A stretch of DNA of 5,159 nucleotides from Chloroflexota bacterium. Its GTDB lineage: Bacteria; Chloroflexota; Dehalococcoidia; Lucifugimonadales; Australimonadaceae. Positions 1 through 5,159 of the stretch are shown piece after piece. The stretch is from contig JAQBVZ010000078.1 of the NCBI GenBank assembly GCA_027625205.1, forward strand, positions 1-5,159, given 5' to 3'. The notes beneath the pieces were generated by a model that was not told where the DNA came from, did no database searches, and saw nothing but the letters and a program-made list of their open reading frames with translations. The stretch's first letter is position 1, and each line of letters starts with the position of its first letter. The translations under genes and the position numbers were made by a program.

Positions 1-1
1 C

Positions 2-2131
2 TTGCCGCTCTACACGCACCAGGTCCAGGCGGTTGAAGCCGCGTTGGATGGTCAGGACGTTGCAGTGGTGACGCCCGCTGCCAGTGGCAAGAGCCTCTGT
101 TACAACGTCCCGGTGGTGCAGGCGCTGCTGACCGAGCCCGCCAGCAGAGCGCTCTACCTGTTCCCCACCAAGGCGCTGGCCCAGGACCAGTTCCGGGCTC
201 TACGAGAAATCGTTCCGCCGTCCCTGGCGCGTCGCATAGGCGTATTCGACGGCGACACGTCTCAGGAGGACCGCCCGGCCCTTCGTCGTAACGCTCGCGC
301 AGTGATAACCAACCCTGACATGCTGCATTTTGGAATGCTGCCCAACCACAGGTCATGGGCGCGGTTCCTGGCCGGCCTCCGCTACATTGTGGTGGATGAG
401 GCCCACGTTTACCGGGGCGTGTTTGGTTCTCACGTGGCGAACGTGCTGCGCCGCCTCTACAGGCTATGCCGCCGCCATGGCAGCACACCTCAGTTCATCT
501 GCTGCTCCGCCACCATCGCCAACCCCGTTGAGTTCTTTGAAAAGCTCATTGCGCGACCGGTGACGGTGGTGGACGACGACGGCTCACCCTTTGGCGGGAA
601 GTCCTTTGCCTTCTGGAACCCTCCTCTGCGGGATGATGACTCCGATACCCGTGAGAGCCCCATCCGACAGACGACGCTGCTTTTGGACATGCTCATGCGG
701 CGAGACGTGAGGACCCTGGCCTTCGTGCGGACGCGGCGACAAGCCGAACTGGTCTACATATCTGTGAGGGACCGCCTTCAAGTGGACGCAGCCTCCTTAG
801 CCAAGCGCCTCCGGCCCTACCGGGCTAGCTACCTAGTGGAAGACCGACGTGAGGTAGAACAGGGGCTCGTGAACGGAGACCTGCTCGCAGTGGTGGCGAC
901 AAACGCGCTGGAGTTGGGCGTGGACATCGGCGACTTGGACGCCACTATCCTCACTGGCTATCCGGGTAGCATTGCCAGCACGTGGCAGCAGGCGGGCCGC
1001 AGCGGACGCCGCGGCAGTGAATCGCTCAGTGTCCTGGTGGGGCAAGACAACCCTCTGGACCAGTACCTCATGCGGCACCCTGACTTCTTCTTTGGTAGGC
1101 CCCATGAGCATGCGCGCATTCGTCCTGAGAACCCCTACGTGGCGGGGCCGCATTTGCAGTGCGCTGCGTATGAGATGCCCCTTGGTGGGCGAGACGCCGC
1201 CCTCTTTGGCGATGGCTTCATGGAGCAGGTGGAGACCATGGAGGCGGAGGGTGTGCTCCATCAGAGGGCGGGCCGTTGGCACCTATCGCCGTCGGTGGAG
1301 TACCCGGCGCAGAACGTCAACATCCGCTCTGCCTTCAGCGGCCAGTTCATGGCGGTGGAGATGGGGTCTGGCAGGCTATTGGAGCGCGTGGATGAGGGTG
1401 CGGCCCTGAATCAACTCCACGCTGGCGCGGTGTACCTGCATCAGGGTGAGGCGTACATGGTGGATGCGCTTGACCTGGACTCAAAGACGGCCTCCATGAA
1501 GGCCACGGACGCACCGTATTACACGGAGTCCCGTGAGTTGACGGACATCCGCGTATTGAAGTCTCAGCAGTCCAAACAGCTTGGCGGCGTGACGGTCCAC
1601 GTTGGTGAGGTGGAGGTCTCCAAGGCGGTGGTGGGCTACCGTAAGCGTGCGCTCTATTCCGACGAGAACCTTGGTGATGAGCCGCTGGATTTGCCAATAC
1701 GCCCATTTCACACCGTGGCGCTCTGGTTTGATATCCCCGCGCCGTCATTGGAGCATGTACTGAAGGAGCGGCTTGACCTGGCTGGTGGGTTGCATGCCAT
1801 GGAGCACGCGGCCATCGGCATCCTGCCCCTGTTTGCCATCTGTGACCGTAACGACATTGGCGGTGTGTCCACGGCCCTGCACCCGGATACCGGCGGCCCT
1901 GTGGTGTTTATCTACGACGGCCACCCCGGCGGCGTTGGCATTGCGGAGCATGGCTACGAGGTCATCGAGGAGCTATGGCAGGCAACGCTCCAGGCCATCG
2001 CTGAGTGCCCGTGCGAGTCTGGCTGCCCAAGCTGCATCCAGTCACCCAAGTGTGGCAACAACAACCAGCCGTTGGATAAAGAGGTGGCCGCCCAGTTCTT
2101 GCGAGACCTCCTGCAAGGAGCGCGCCCGTGA
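2..2131 (+). CDS. mrfA: MrfA/YprA-family DEAD/DEAH-box DNA helicase with C-terminal DUF1998 cysteine cluster (5' partial)
   Basis: This is a superfamily 2 ATP-dependent DNA helicase, collinear from end to end with my recollection of Bacillus MrfA (YprA), a UvrABC-independent repair helicase acting on mitomycin-type lesions. Numbering residues from base 2, the visible motifs are: Q-motif-like YTHQ (4-7); Walker A PAASGKS (25-31); FPTKALAQDQ (motif Ia); DEAH (132-135) within VVDEAHVYRGVFGSHVANV; SAT (169-171); TNALELGVDIG (300-310, motif V); and QQAGRSGRRG (329-338, motif VI with arginine fingers). The C-terminal DUF1998 part ends in a cysteine cluster at C669, C671, C675 and C678, plus C684, a likely metal site. 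The TTG at base 2 is only the window edge. Family members have roughly 55 further residues upstream, so the true start is outside. Walker A has Ala where relatives usually have Thr (PTASGK), a mild change that keeps GKS. Family assignment is firm; the mitomycin-repair role is inferred from the family. The partner nuclease MrfB is not in the window. Confidence 0.93.
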   Translation: MPLYTHQVQAVEAALDGQDVAVVTPAASGKSLCYNVPVVQALLTEPASRALYLFPTKALAQDQFRALREIVPPSLARRIGVFDGDTSQEDRPALRRNARAVITNPDMLHFGMLPNHRSWARFLAGLRYIVVDEAHVYRGVFGSHVANVLRRLYRLCRRHGSTPQFICCSATIANPVEFFEKLIARPVTVVDDDGSPFGGKSFAFWNPPLRDDDSDTRESPIRQTTLLLDMLMRRDVRTLAFVRTRRQAELVYISVRDRLQVDAASLAKRLRPYRASYLVEDRREVEQGLVNGDLLAVVATNALELGVDIGDLDATILTGYPGSIASTWQQAGRSGRRGSESLSVLVGQDNPLDQYLMRHPDFFFGRPHEHARIRPENPYVAGPHLQCAAYEMPLGGRDAALFGDGFMEQVETMEAEGVLHQRAGRWHLSPSVEYPAQNVNIRSAFSGQFMAVEMGSGRLLERVDEGAALNQLHAGAVYLHQGEAYMVDALDLDSKTASMKATDAPYYTESRELTDIRVLKSQQSKQLGGVTVHVGEVEVSKAVVGYRKRALYSDENLGDEPLDLPIRPFHTVALWFDIPAPSLEHVLKERLDLAGGLHAMEHAAIGILPLFAICDRNDIGGVSTALHPDTGGPVVFIYDGHPGGVGIAEHGYEVIEELWQATLQAIAECPCESGCPSCIQSPKCGNNNQPLDKEVAAQFLRDLLQGARP

Positions 2132-2172
2132 GGACTTGCCTTCTAGCCGTGCGTTCTACCGCCAGGACGTGT

Positions 2173-2176
2173 GGAG
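2173..2176 (+). promoter_or_regulatory. Shine-Dalgarno site for the DUF6883 gene
   Basis: GGAG lies 7 bases before the ATG at 2184. It supports that ATG as the start of the DUF6883 protein, rather than a start inside the helicase gene, where the same frame is open back to 1773. Confidence 0.5.
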
Positions 2177-2297
2177 ACCGCACATGAAGTTGCCAAACCT
2201 TGGAAATGCCTCGGTCCCCGAAGCTAAAATTACGAGATATCTGTTGTCTATGACGCATCCGTACGGGCGTCACAAGGCCAACTTTTTCCAACGGTTT

Positions 2298-2314
2298 GGT
2301 TTTTCTTAGAAGCC
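2298..2314 (+). repeat. Short imperfect hairpin exactly over the frame break
   Basis: Bases 2298-2304 (GGTTTTT) can pair with 2308-2314 (AGAAGCC), leaving a 3-base loop CTT: seven pairs, two of them G-U. The premature TAG and the inferred missing T lie in the loop and at the start of the 3' arm. Such quasi-palindromes with a T-run are prone to one-base slippage in replication or sequencing. The A/T-rich, G-U-containing stem has no T-tract after it, so it is not read as a terminator. Confidence 0.4.
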
Positions 2315-2335
2315 TGGGAGGTATTAGCCTCAGCT

Positions 2336-2530
2336 ATGCGCGAGTACGCCGCTGCCCATGAGATTGCCGTTACAGAGACCACTGCTTTTGGAACGAGGTA
2401 CACTACAGAAGGCGTTTTGGACACACCGGACGGGAGAAGGCCAATGGTCAGGACAGTCTGGTTTATTGAAGGAAATGAGGAGACTCCTCGTTTCGTAACG
2501 GCCTACCCGCTGGAGAGGAGCGCAGGATGA
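2336..2530 (+). CDS. C-terminal part of the DUF6883 protein as a free-standing 64-residue ORF
   Basis: This is the part of the broken DUF6883 gene that an automatic caller would report as its own small protein. It holds residues 52-115 of the rebuilt protein, including PDGRR, RTVWFI and PRFVTAYPL, but lacks the N-terminal GRHKA block. A purine-rich GGGAGG at 2316-2321 stands 14 bases before the ATG, farther than the usual 5-9, so independent initiation here would be weak. In the intact frame that GGGAGG simply encodes part of WEV. The stop TGA at 2528-2530 overlaps the next start. I regard this as a fragment of the gene at 2184-2530 and list it so that the ORF is not mistaken for a novel protein. 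It could still be made separately at low level by reinitiation after the TAG at 2307. Confidence 0.45.
   Translation: MREYAAAHEIAVTETTAFGTRYTTEGVLDTPDGRRPMVRTVWFIEGNEETPRFVTAYPLERSAG
2512..2520 (+). promoter_or_regulatory. Shine-Dalgarno region for the DUF4926 gene
   Basis: GGAGAGGAG inside the last codons of the DUF6883 gene ends 6 bases before the ATG at 2527. It is a strong, well-spaced ribosome binding site and fixes that ATG as the DUF4926 start. Because it lies in translated sequence, ribosomes finishing the upstream gene would reach it directly. Confidence 0.65.
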
Positions 2531-2745
2531 TCAGGGAATTGGACAGCGTTGTGTTGACTCATGACGTACCTGAGCAGGGACTGAAGCAGGGTGACGTGGG
2601 CACCGTCGTCTTGGAACACGATGACAAGGGCTATGAAGTGGAATTCATCACTTTGGACGGCGAAACGCTGGCTGTGATATCCCTATCCGCTGAACAGTTA
2701 CGCTCGGTTGGACGCCGTGAGATTGCCCACGCCCGAGCCGTTTAG
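2527..2745 (+). CDS. DUF4926-domain small protein
   Basis: This 72-residue acidic protein matches the DUF4926 pattern as I recall it: MIRELDSVVLTHDVPEQGL at the N-terminus, then GDVGTVV (22-28), YEVEFITLDGET (36-47), and a short tail ending GRREIAHARAV. The alternating hydrophobic pattern with the GDVGTVV turn looks like a small all-beta, SH3/KOW-like barrel; that fold is inference. No catalytic residues, membrane segment or signal peptide are visible, and no biochemical function is established for the family. The ATG overlaps the upstream DUF6883 stop (ATGA) and has a good Shine-Dalgarno site, so the two are translationally coupled and probably made in similar amounts, possibly as partners. 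DUF4926 proteins are, to my knowledge, often encoded next to DUF6883 proteins. The stop is 18 bases before the deacetylase start. This gene is intact even though its upstream partner is broken. Confidence 0.82.
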   Translation: MIRELDSVVLTHDVPEQGLKQGDVGTVVLEHDDKGYEVEFITLDGETLAVISLSAEQLRSVGRREIAHARAV

Positions 2746-2763
2746 CAGGCTCTGAACACGCCC

Positions 2764-3903
2764 GTGACTACCCGCAACCCAACCGCCGCCTACATCTACG
2801 CTGATACCATGTCCCAGCATGTGCTGCGGGAGGACCACCCCCTGCGGCCAGTGCGCTTGCGCTACACCTACGAGCTTCTGGAGGCGTTCGGCGCTTTCAA
2901 TGGCAAAACGTCGCTATTGGTGGAACCAAGATTCGCCACTGAAGATGAGTTGATGACCACCCATACGCCTGAGTACGTGGACGCGGTGAAGCGCTACAAT
3001 GACGGCGGCTCCATTCAGGACGGCGCTCAGTACGGCTTTACGGCCCAGGGTGACAACCCCGTCTTCCCCGGCATGTATGAAGCGGCCTTGCTCTCCACGG
3101 GGGCGTCTGTCCAGGCGGCGGAGATGGTGGCGGACGGAACGGTCCGCGCCGCCTTCAACCCGTCTGGTGGGTTGCATCACGCCATGACGGGCCACGCCTC
3201 CGGCTTTTGTGTCTTTAACGACCCCGCGGTGGCCATCAACGCGCTGCGCCGTCGCGGCCTGCGGGTGGTCTACGTGGACATAGACGCGCATCACGGCGAC
3301 GGCGTGCAGGCCGCCTTCTACGGCGATGACGATGTGATGACCATCTCCCTCCACGAGAGTGGTCGTTATCTGTTCCCAGGCACGGGTGAGGTGGATGAGG
3401 TTGGCACAGGCAAGGGGAGGGGATACTCCGTCAACGTCCCGCTCTTTCCGTACACGGATGATGACGTGTTCCTGGAAGCTTTCGACGCCGTGGTGCCGCC
3501 CTTGATAGACGCCTTCAAGCCTGACGTGCTGGCAACGCAGCTTGGCATCGACACCTACATGACGGACCCGCTCACCCATCTTGCGCTCTCCACCACCGGC
3601 TACGTGGCCTTGGTGCGGCGCTTTGGCGATATGGCCTATCCATGGTTGGCCTTCGGCGGTGGCGGTTACGATGTTGATGCCGTCGCGCGGGGCTGGGCGC
3701 TGGCGTACGGTGAAATGGTGGGCCGCCAGTGGCCGGACAGCATACCGGAGAGCGTGAGGCACAACCTCACAAGAGACGTAATGCGAGACGCCGCCCCTGC
3801 GCCTGTGGACCCGGAACTGCGCACGCGCACCCAAGCCTTTGCCAAGACTATGGTTGACGCCATCAAGCAAGGCATCTTCCCCCTCCACGGCATCAATACT
3901 TAG
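2764..3903 (+). CDS. Zinc-dependent deacetylase, AcuC / histone deacetylase family
   Basis: This 379-residue protein is a complete class I/II-type HDAC-superfamily enzyme. All active-site elements are present: the N-terminal DHPLRPVRL (24-32); tandem histidines H138-H139 in GGLHHAM; DIDAHHGDGV with zinc ligands D174 and H176; third zinc ligand D263 in QLGIDTYMTDPL; and transition-state tyrosine Y302 in GGGGYD. Spacing between these residues is the same as in human HDAC8 as I recall it (constant offset of four). Length fits AcuC (about 380-390). It should hydrolyse acetyl-lysine or a related acetyl-amide in the cytoplasm; AcuC itself reactivates acetyl-CoA synthetase, but no acs, acuA or acuB lies here, so the substrate is unknown and I give no symbol. 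GTG 2764 is chosen because an in-frame stop at 2743 bars anything much longer, and the next ATG (2809) would remove the first strand of the fold. No strong Shine-Dalgarno is seen, which suggests coupling to the gene 18 bases upstream. Confidence 0.93.
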   Translation: MTTRNPTAAYIYADTMSQHVLREDHPLRPVRLRYTYELLEAFGAFNGKTSLLVEPRFATEDELMTTHTPEYVDAVKRYNDGGSIQDGAQYGFTAQGDNPVFPGMYEAALLSTGASVQAAEMVADGTVRAAFNPSGGLHHAMTGHASGFCVFNDPAVAINALRRRGLRVVYVDIDAHHGDGVQAAFYGDDDVMTISLHESGRYLFPGTGEVDEVGTGKGRGYSVNVPLFPYTDDDVFLEAFDAVVPPLIDAFKPDVLATQLGIDTYMTDPLTHLALSTTGYVALVRRFGDMAYPWLAFGGGGYDVDAVARGWALAYGEMVGRQWPDSIPESVRHNLTRDVMRDAAPAPVDPELRTRTQAFAKTMVDAIKQGIFPLHGINT

Positions 3904-3918
3904 GGCGGTCCCGGCCTC

Positions 3919-3949
3919 TTGGCTTGCGGCCTTTAAACCCTGTTATCAT
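3919..3949 (+). promoter_or_regulatory. Putative extended -10 promoter for purH
   Basis: TATCAT at 3944-3949 is preceded by TG one base earlier (TGTTATCAT, 3941-3949), the pattern of an extended -10 element. A weak -35 candidate TTGGCT lies at 3919-3924 with a 19-base spacer. Transcription would begin about 3956, leaving a roughly 20-base leader before purH. It lies in the only intergenic gap in the right half of the window, the expected place. No operator or riboswitch is visible. This is from consensus matching only. Confidence 0.4.
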
Positions 3950-3963
3950 GCGGTTAGCCCCCC

Positions 3964-3968
3964 AGGAG
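3964..3968 (+). promoter_or_regulatory. Shine-Dalgarno site that decides the purH start
   Basis: AGGAG ends 7 bases before the TTG at 3976 but only 1 base before the GTG at 3970. Both are in the purH frame. The spacing favours TTG, and the conserved PurH N-terminus (R-V-V-L-S-V-S-D-K-T-G) begins immediately after it. Confidence 0.6.
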
Positions 3969-3975
3969 CGTGACC

Positions 3976-5159
3976 TTGAGAGTTGTCCTAAGCGTCTCTG
4001 ACAAGACTGGAATTGAAGAGTTTGGCAAAGCGCTGCACCAGGCTGGTGCGGAGTTGGTGAGCACCGGTGGCACCTTCAGCGCGCTGAACGCCGCCAGCGT
4101 CCCCGTACGACAGGTGTCTGACGTGACGGGCTTCCCTGAAGTGCTGGACGGCAGGGTGAAGACGTTGCATCCCGCCATCCACGCTGGTCTGCTGGCGCGG
4201 CGTGACGTGTCTGCGCACCTGGACTCTCTCAAGGAACATGGCATTGAGCCGATAGACCTTGTCTGCGTCAACCTCTACCCCTTTGTGCAGACCATCTCCA
4301 AGGCTGACGTGACTCTGGGCGACGCCCTAGAGAACATCGACATCGGCGGCCCCACGTTGTTGCGTGCGGCTGCCAAGAACTTCCCGTCGGTCATTGTTGT
4401 AGTGGACCCTAGCGACTACGGTTGGGTGGCCGAACGGCTCCAGGCAAAGAAACCTGTTGAGCTAGCGGAGCGACAGGAGCTTGCGCGGAAGGCCTTTGCC
4501 CACGTCTCCACCTACGATTCCGCCATAGCCCGCTACCTGACCGCGGACAACGACGCCAGCTTTCCGGCGGAACTCCCTGTGGGTTTCCGCAAGCTCATGG
4601 ATCTGCGCTATGGAGAGAACCCTCACCAGCAGGCGGCTTTCTATGCCCCTGTCCTGGGCGCAAGCAGCGTGGGCGCGGCCAAACAACTTCACGGCAAGGA
4701 ACTCTCCTACAACAACATTCTTGACGCTGACGCCGCATGGCAGTCCGCCGTCTCCTTTGATGAGCAGGCGGTGGCGGTGGTGAAGCACACCAACACGTGT
4801 GGCCTTGCGGTGCATGAAGACCAGGTTGAGGCGTACAAGCGCGCCTTTGCGGGCGACCCCGTCTCCGCCTTTGGGGGCATCGTCGCCTGTAACCGGCCCG
4901 TGACGGCCCCCATGGCTGAGGCCATGAAGGACGTCTTTTACGAGATTGTCATGGCTCCAGGCTATGAACCCGCCGCACTGGAGACGCTTCAGAAAAAGAA
5001 GAACCTGCGCATCTTGGAGATGGCGGACACTGACAGGGCTGACGGCTCCGGCTTGGAGTTGCGGCAGGTCCGTGGAGGTATGCTGGTGCAGACTGAGGAC
5101 TTCACTGATGATATCTCGGCGGGCATTGAGACCGTCGGCAAGCGTGGACCCACTGAGGC
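3976..5159 (+). CDS. purH: Bifunctional AICAR formyltransferase / IMP cyclohydrolase PurH (3' partial)
   Basis: PurH performs the last two steps of de novo purine synthesis in the cytoplasm: formylation of AICAR with 10-formyl-tetrahydrofolate, then ring closure to IMP. About 394 of the usual 510-525 residues are visible; the frame is open to the window edge, so the end lies outside. The N-terminal MGS-like cyclohydrolase domain (about 1-145) shows SVSDKTGI (6-13), STGGT (29-33), DGRVKTLHPAIHAG (58-71), DLVCVNLYPF and IDIGGPTLLRAAAKN (121-135). The transferase domain shows RYGENPH (211-217), LHGKELSYNNILDADAAW, the catalytic K270-H271 pair in VKHTNTCG, and SAFGGIVACNRPV (297-309). Relatives usually read HTNPCG, so Thr replaces Pro at 274, probably a lineage variant. 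The start is TTG 3976 on Shine-Dalgarno spacing; GTG 3970 would add two residues. The 72-base gap from the deacetylase contains its own promoter candidate, so it may be transcribed separately. Confidence 0.96.
   Translation, partial: MRVVLSVSDKTGIEEFGKALHQAGAELVSTGGTFSALNAASVPVRQVSDVTGFPEVLDGRVKTLHPAIHAGLLARRDVSAHLDSLKEHGIEPIDLVCVNLYPFVQTISKADVTLGDALENIDIGGPTLLRAAAKNFPSVIVVVDPSDYGWVAERLQAKKPVELAERQELARKAFAHVSTYDSAIARYLTADNDASFPAELPVGFRKLMDLRYGENPHQQAAFYAPVLGASSVGAAKQLHGKELSYNNILDADAAWQSAVSFDEQAVAVVKHTNTCGLAVHEDQVEAYKRAFAGDPVSAFGGIVACNRPVTAPMAEAMKDVFYEIVMAPGYEPAALETLQKKKNLRILEMADTDRADGSGLELRQVRGGMLVQTEDFTDDISAGIETVGKRGPTE

Larger units (their letters stand above)
2184..2530 (+). pseudogene. 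DUF6883-domain protein, reading frame broken near 2306 (frameshift or sequence error)
   Basis: Two reading frames together make one recognisable protein. From the ATG at 2184, the first frame gives 41 residues starting MKLPNLGNASVPEAKI, with the family hallmark HPYGRHKANFF at 25-35, then stops at TAG 2307-2309. The second frame continues without a gap from 2306 as LEAWEVLASAMREYAA and then carries the other hallmarks: a GTRY turn (70-73), PDGRR (82-86), RTVWFI (90-95) and PRFVTAYPL (102-110). The join FGFS-LEAWEVL has the spacing the family shows after the GRHKA block. The rebuilt product is 115 residues, a normal length for a DUF6883 protein. Restoring one T (CTTAG to CTTTAG) gives exactly this join. 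The function of DUF6883 is not established; no signal peptide or membrane segment is visible. The end overlaps the DUF4926 start by ATGA. The gene may be truly inactive, or the missing base may be an assembly error. Family recognition is from memory of its consensus. Confidence 0.75.

Noticed and set aside
833..1748. Two minus-strand open frames (833-1282 and 1347-1748) opposite the helicase gene
   Set aside because: The 1347-1748 translation is low-complexity and rich in Pro, His and Arg; neither shows a family signature. The plus-strand helicase explains the coding signal throughout.
1773..2183. Upstream extension of the DUF6883 frame into the helicase gene
   Set aside because: Before 2184 the frame is a shadow of helicase codons, including the well-conserved cysteine cluster. 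Domain similarity begins only at the ATG at 2184, which has its own Shine-Dalgarno site.
2132..2183. Terminator or promoter between the helicase and the DUF6883 gene
   Set aside because: The 52 bases contain no hairpin with a T-run and no convincing -35/-10 pair; only the Shine-Dalgarno site at its end is supported.
2298..2310. Programmed -1 ribosomal frameshift to join the two DUF6883 halves
   Set aside because: The codons at the junction (TTT TCT TAG) do not form the canonical X XXY YYZ slippery heptamer, and re-pairing of the TCT codon would be mismatched in the middle. The only nearby hairpin overlaps the shift site and does not sit downstream of it. Simple base loss is the better explanation.
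2914..3888. A 324-residue open frame on the minus strand
   Set aside because: It lies wholly opposite the deacetylase gene, which has every catalytic motif. Its translation shows no recognisable domain, and long antisense frames are common in high-G+C genes.
3911..3935. Intrinsic terminator after the deacetylase gene
   Set aside because: The only pairing is GGCC with GGCC around a long loop, followed by just three T. This is too weak to call.

Overview
The window is a compact, all-plus-strand stretch of bacterial chromosome at about 60% G+C. It carries a DNA-repair helicase, a two-gene cassette of uncharacterised small proteins, a histone-deacetylase-family enzyme and the purine-biosynthesis gene purH. 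The organism is clearly bacterial. Gene style (GTG/TTG starts, tight spacing) and the look of the proteins fit Chloroflexota-like bacteria, perhaps Dehalococcoidia/SAR202, but this is an impression from protein style and not a demonstrated assignment.

Layout. Positions 2-2131 hold most of an MrfA/YprA-type DEAD/DEAH helicase with its C-terminal cysteine cluster; the N-terminus lies outside the window. After a 52-base gap, 2184-2530 encodes a DUF6883-type protein whose reading frame is broken at about 2306 by a net one-base loss. Its last codons overlap (ATGA) the start of a DUF4926-type protein at 2527-2745. Eighteen bases later, 2764-3903 encodes a zinc deacetylase of the AcuC/HDAC family with all expected catalytic residues. 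A 72-base gap, holding a plausible extended -10 promoter and a Shine-Dalgarno site, leads into purH, which begins at about 3976 and runs off the right edge with roughly three quarters of the protein visible.

How the genes fit together. The helicase (DNA repair), the deacetylase (protein or small-molecule deacetylation) and PurH (last two steps of IMP synthesis) are housekeeping-type genes with no obvious shared pathway. The DUF6883-DUF4926 pair stands apart: it is translationally coupled, lower in G+C (about 52% by hand count) than its neighbours, and has no established function. It is the most interesting part of the window. The frame break in its first gene is either a real inactivation or a one-base sequence error. 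I saw no tRNA or rRNA genes, CRISPR array, insertion sequence or convincing intrinsic terminator.
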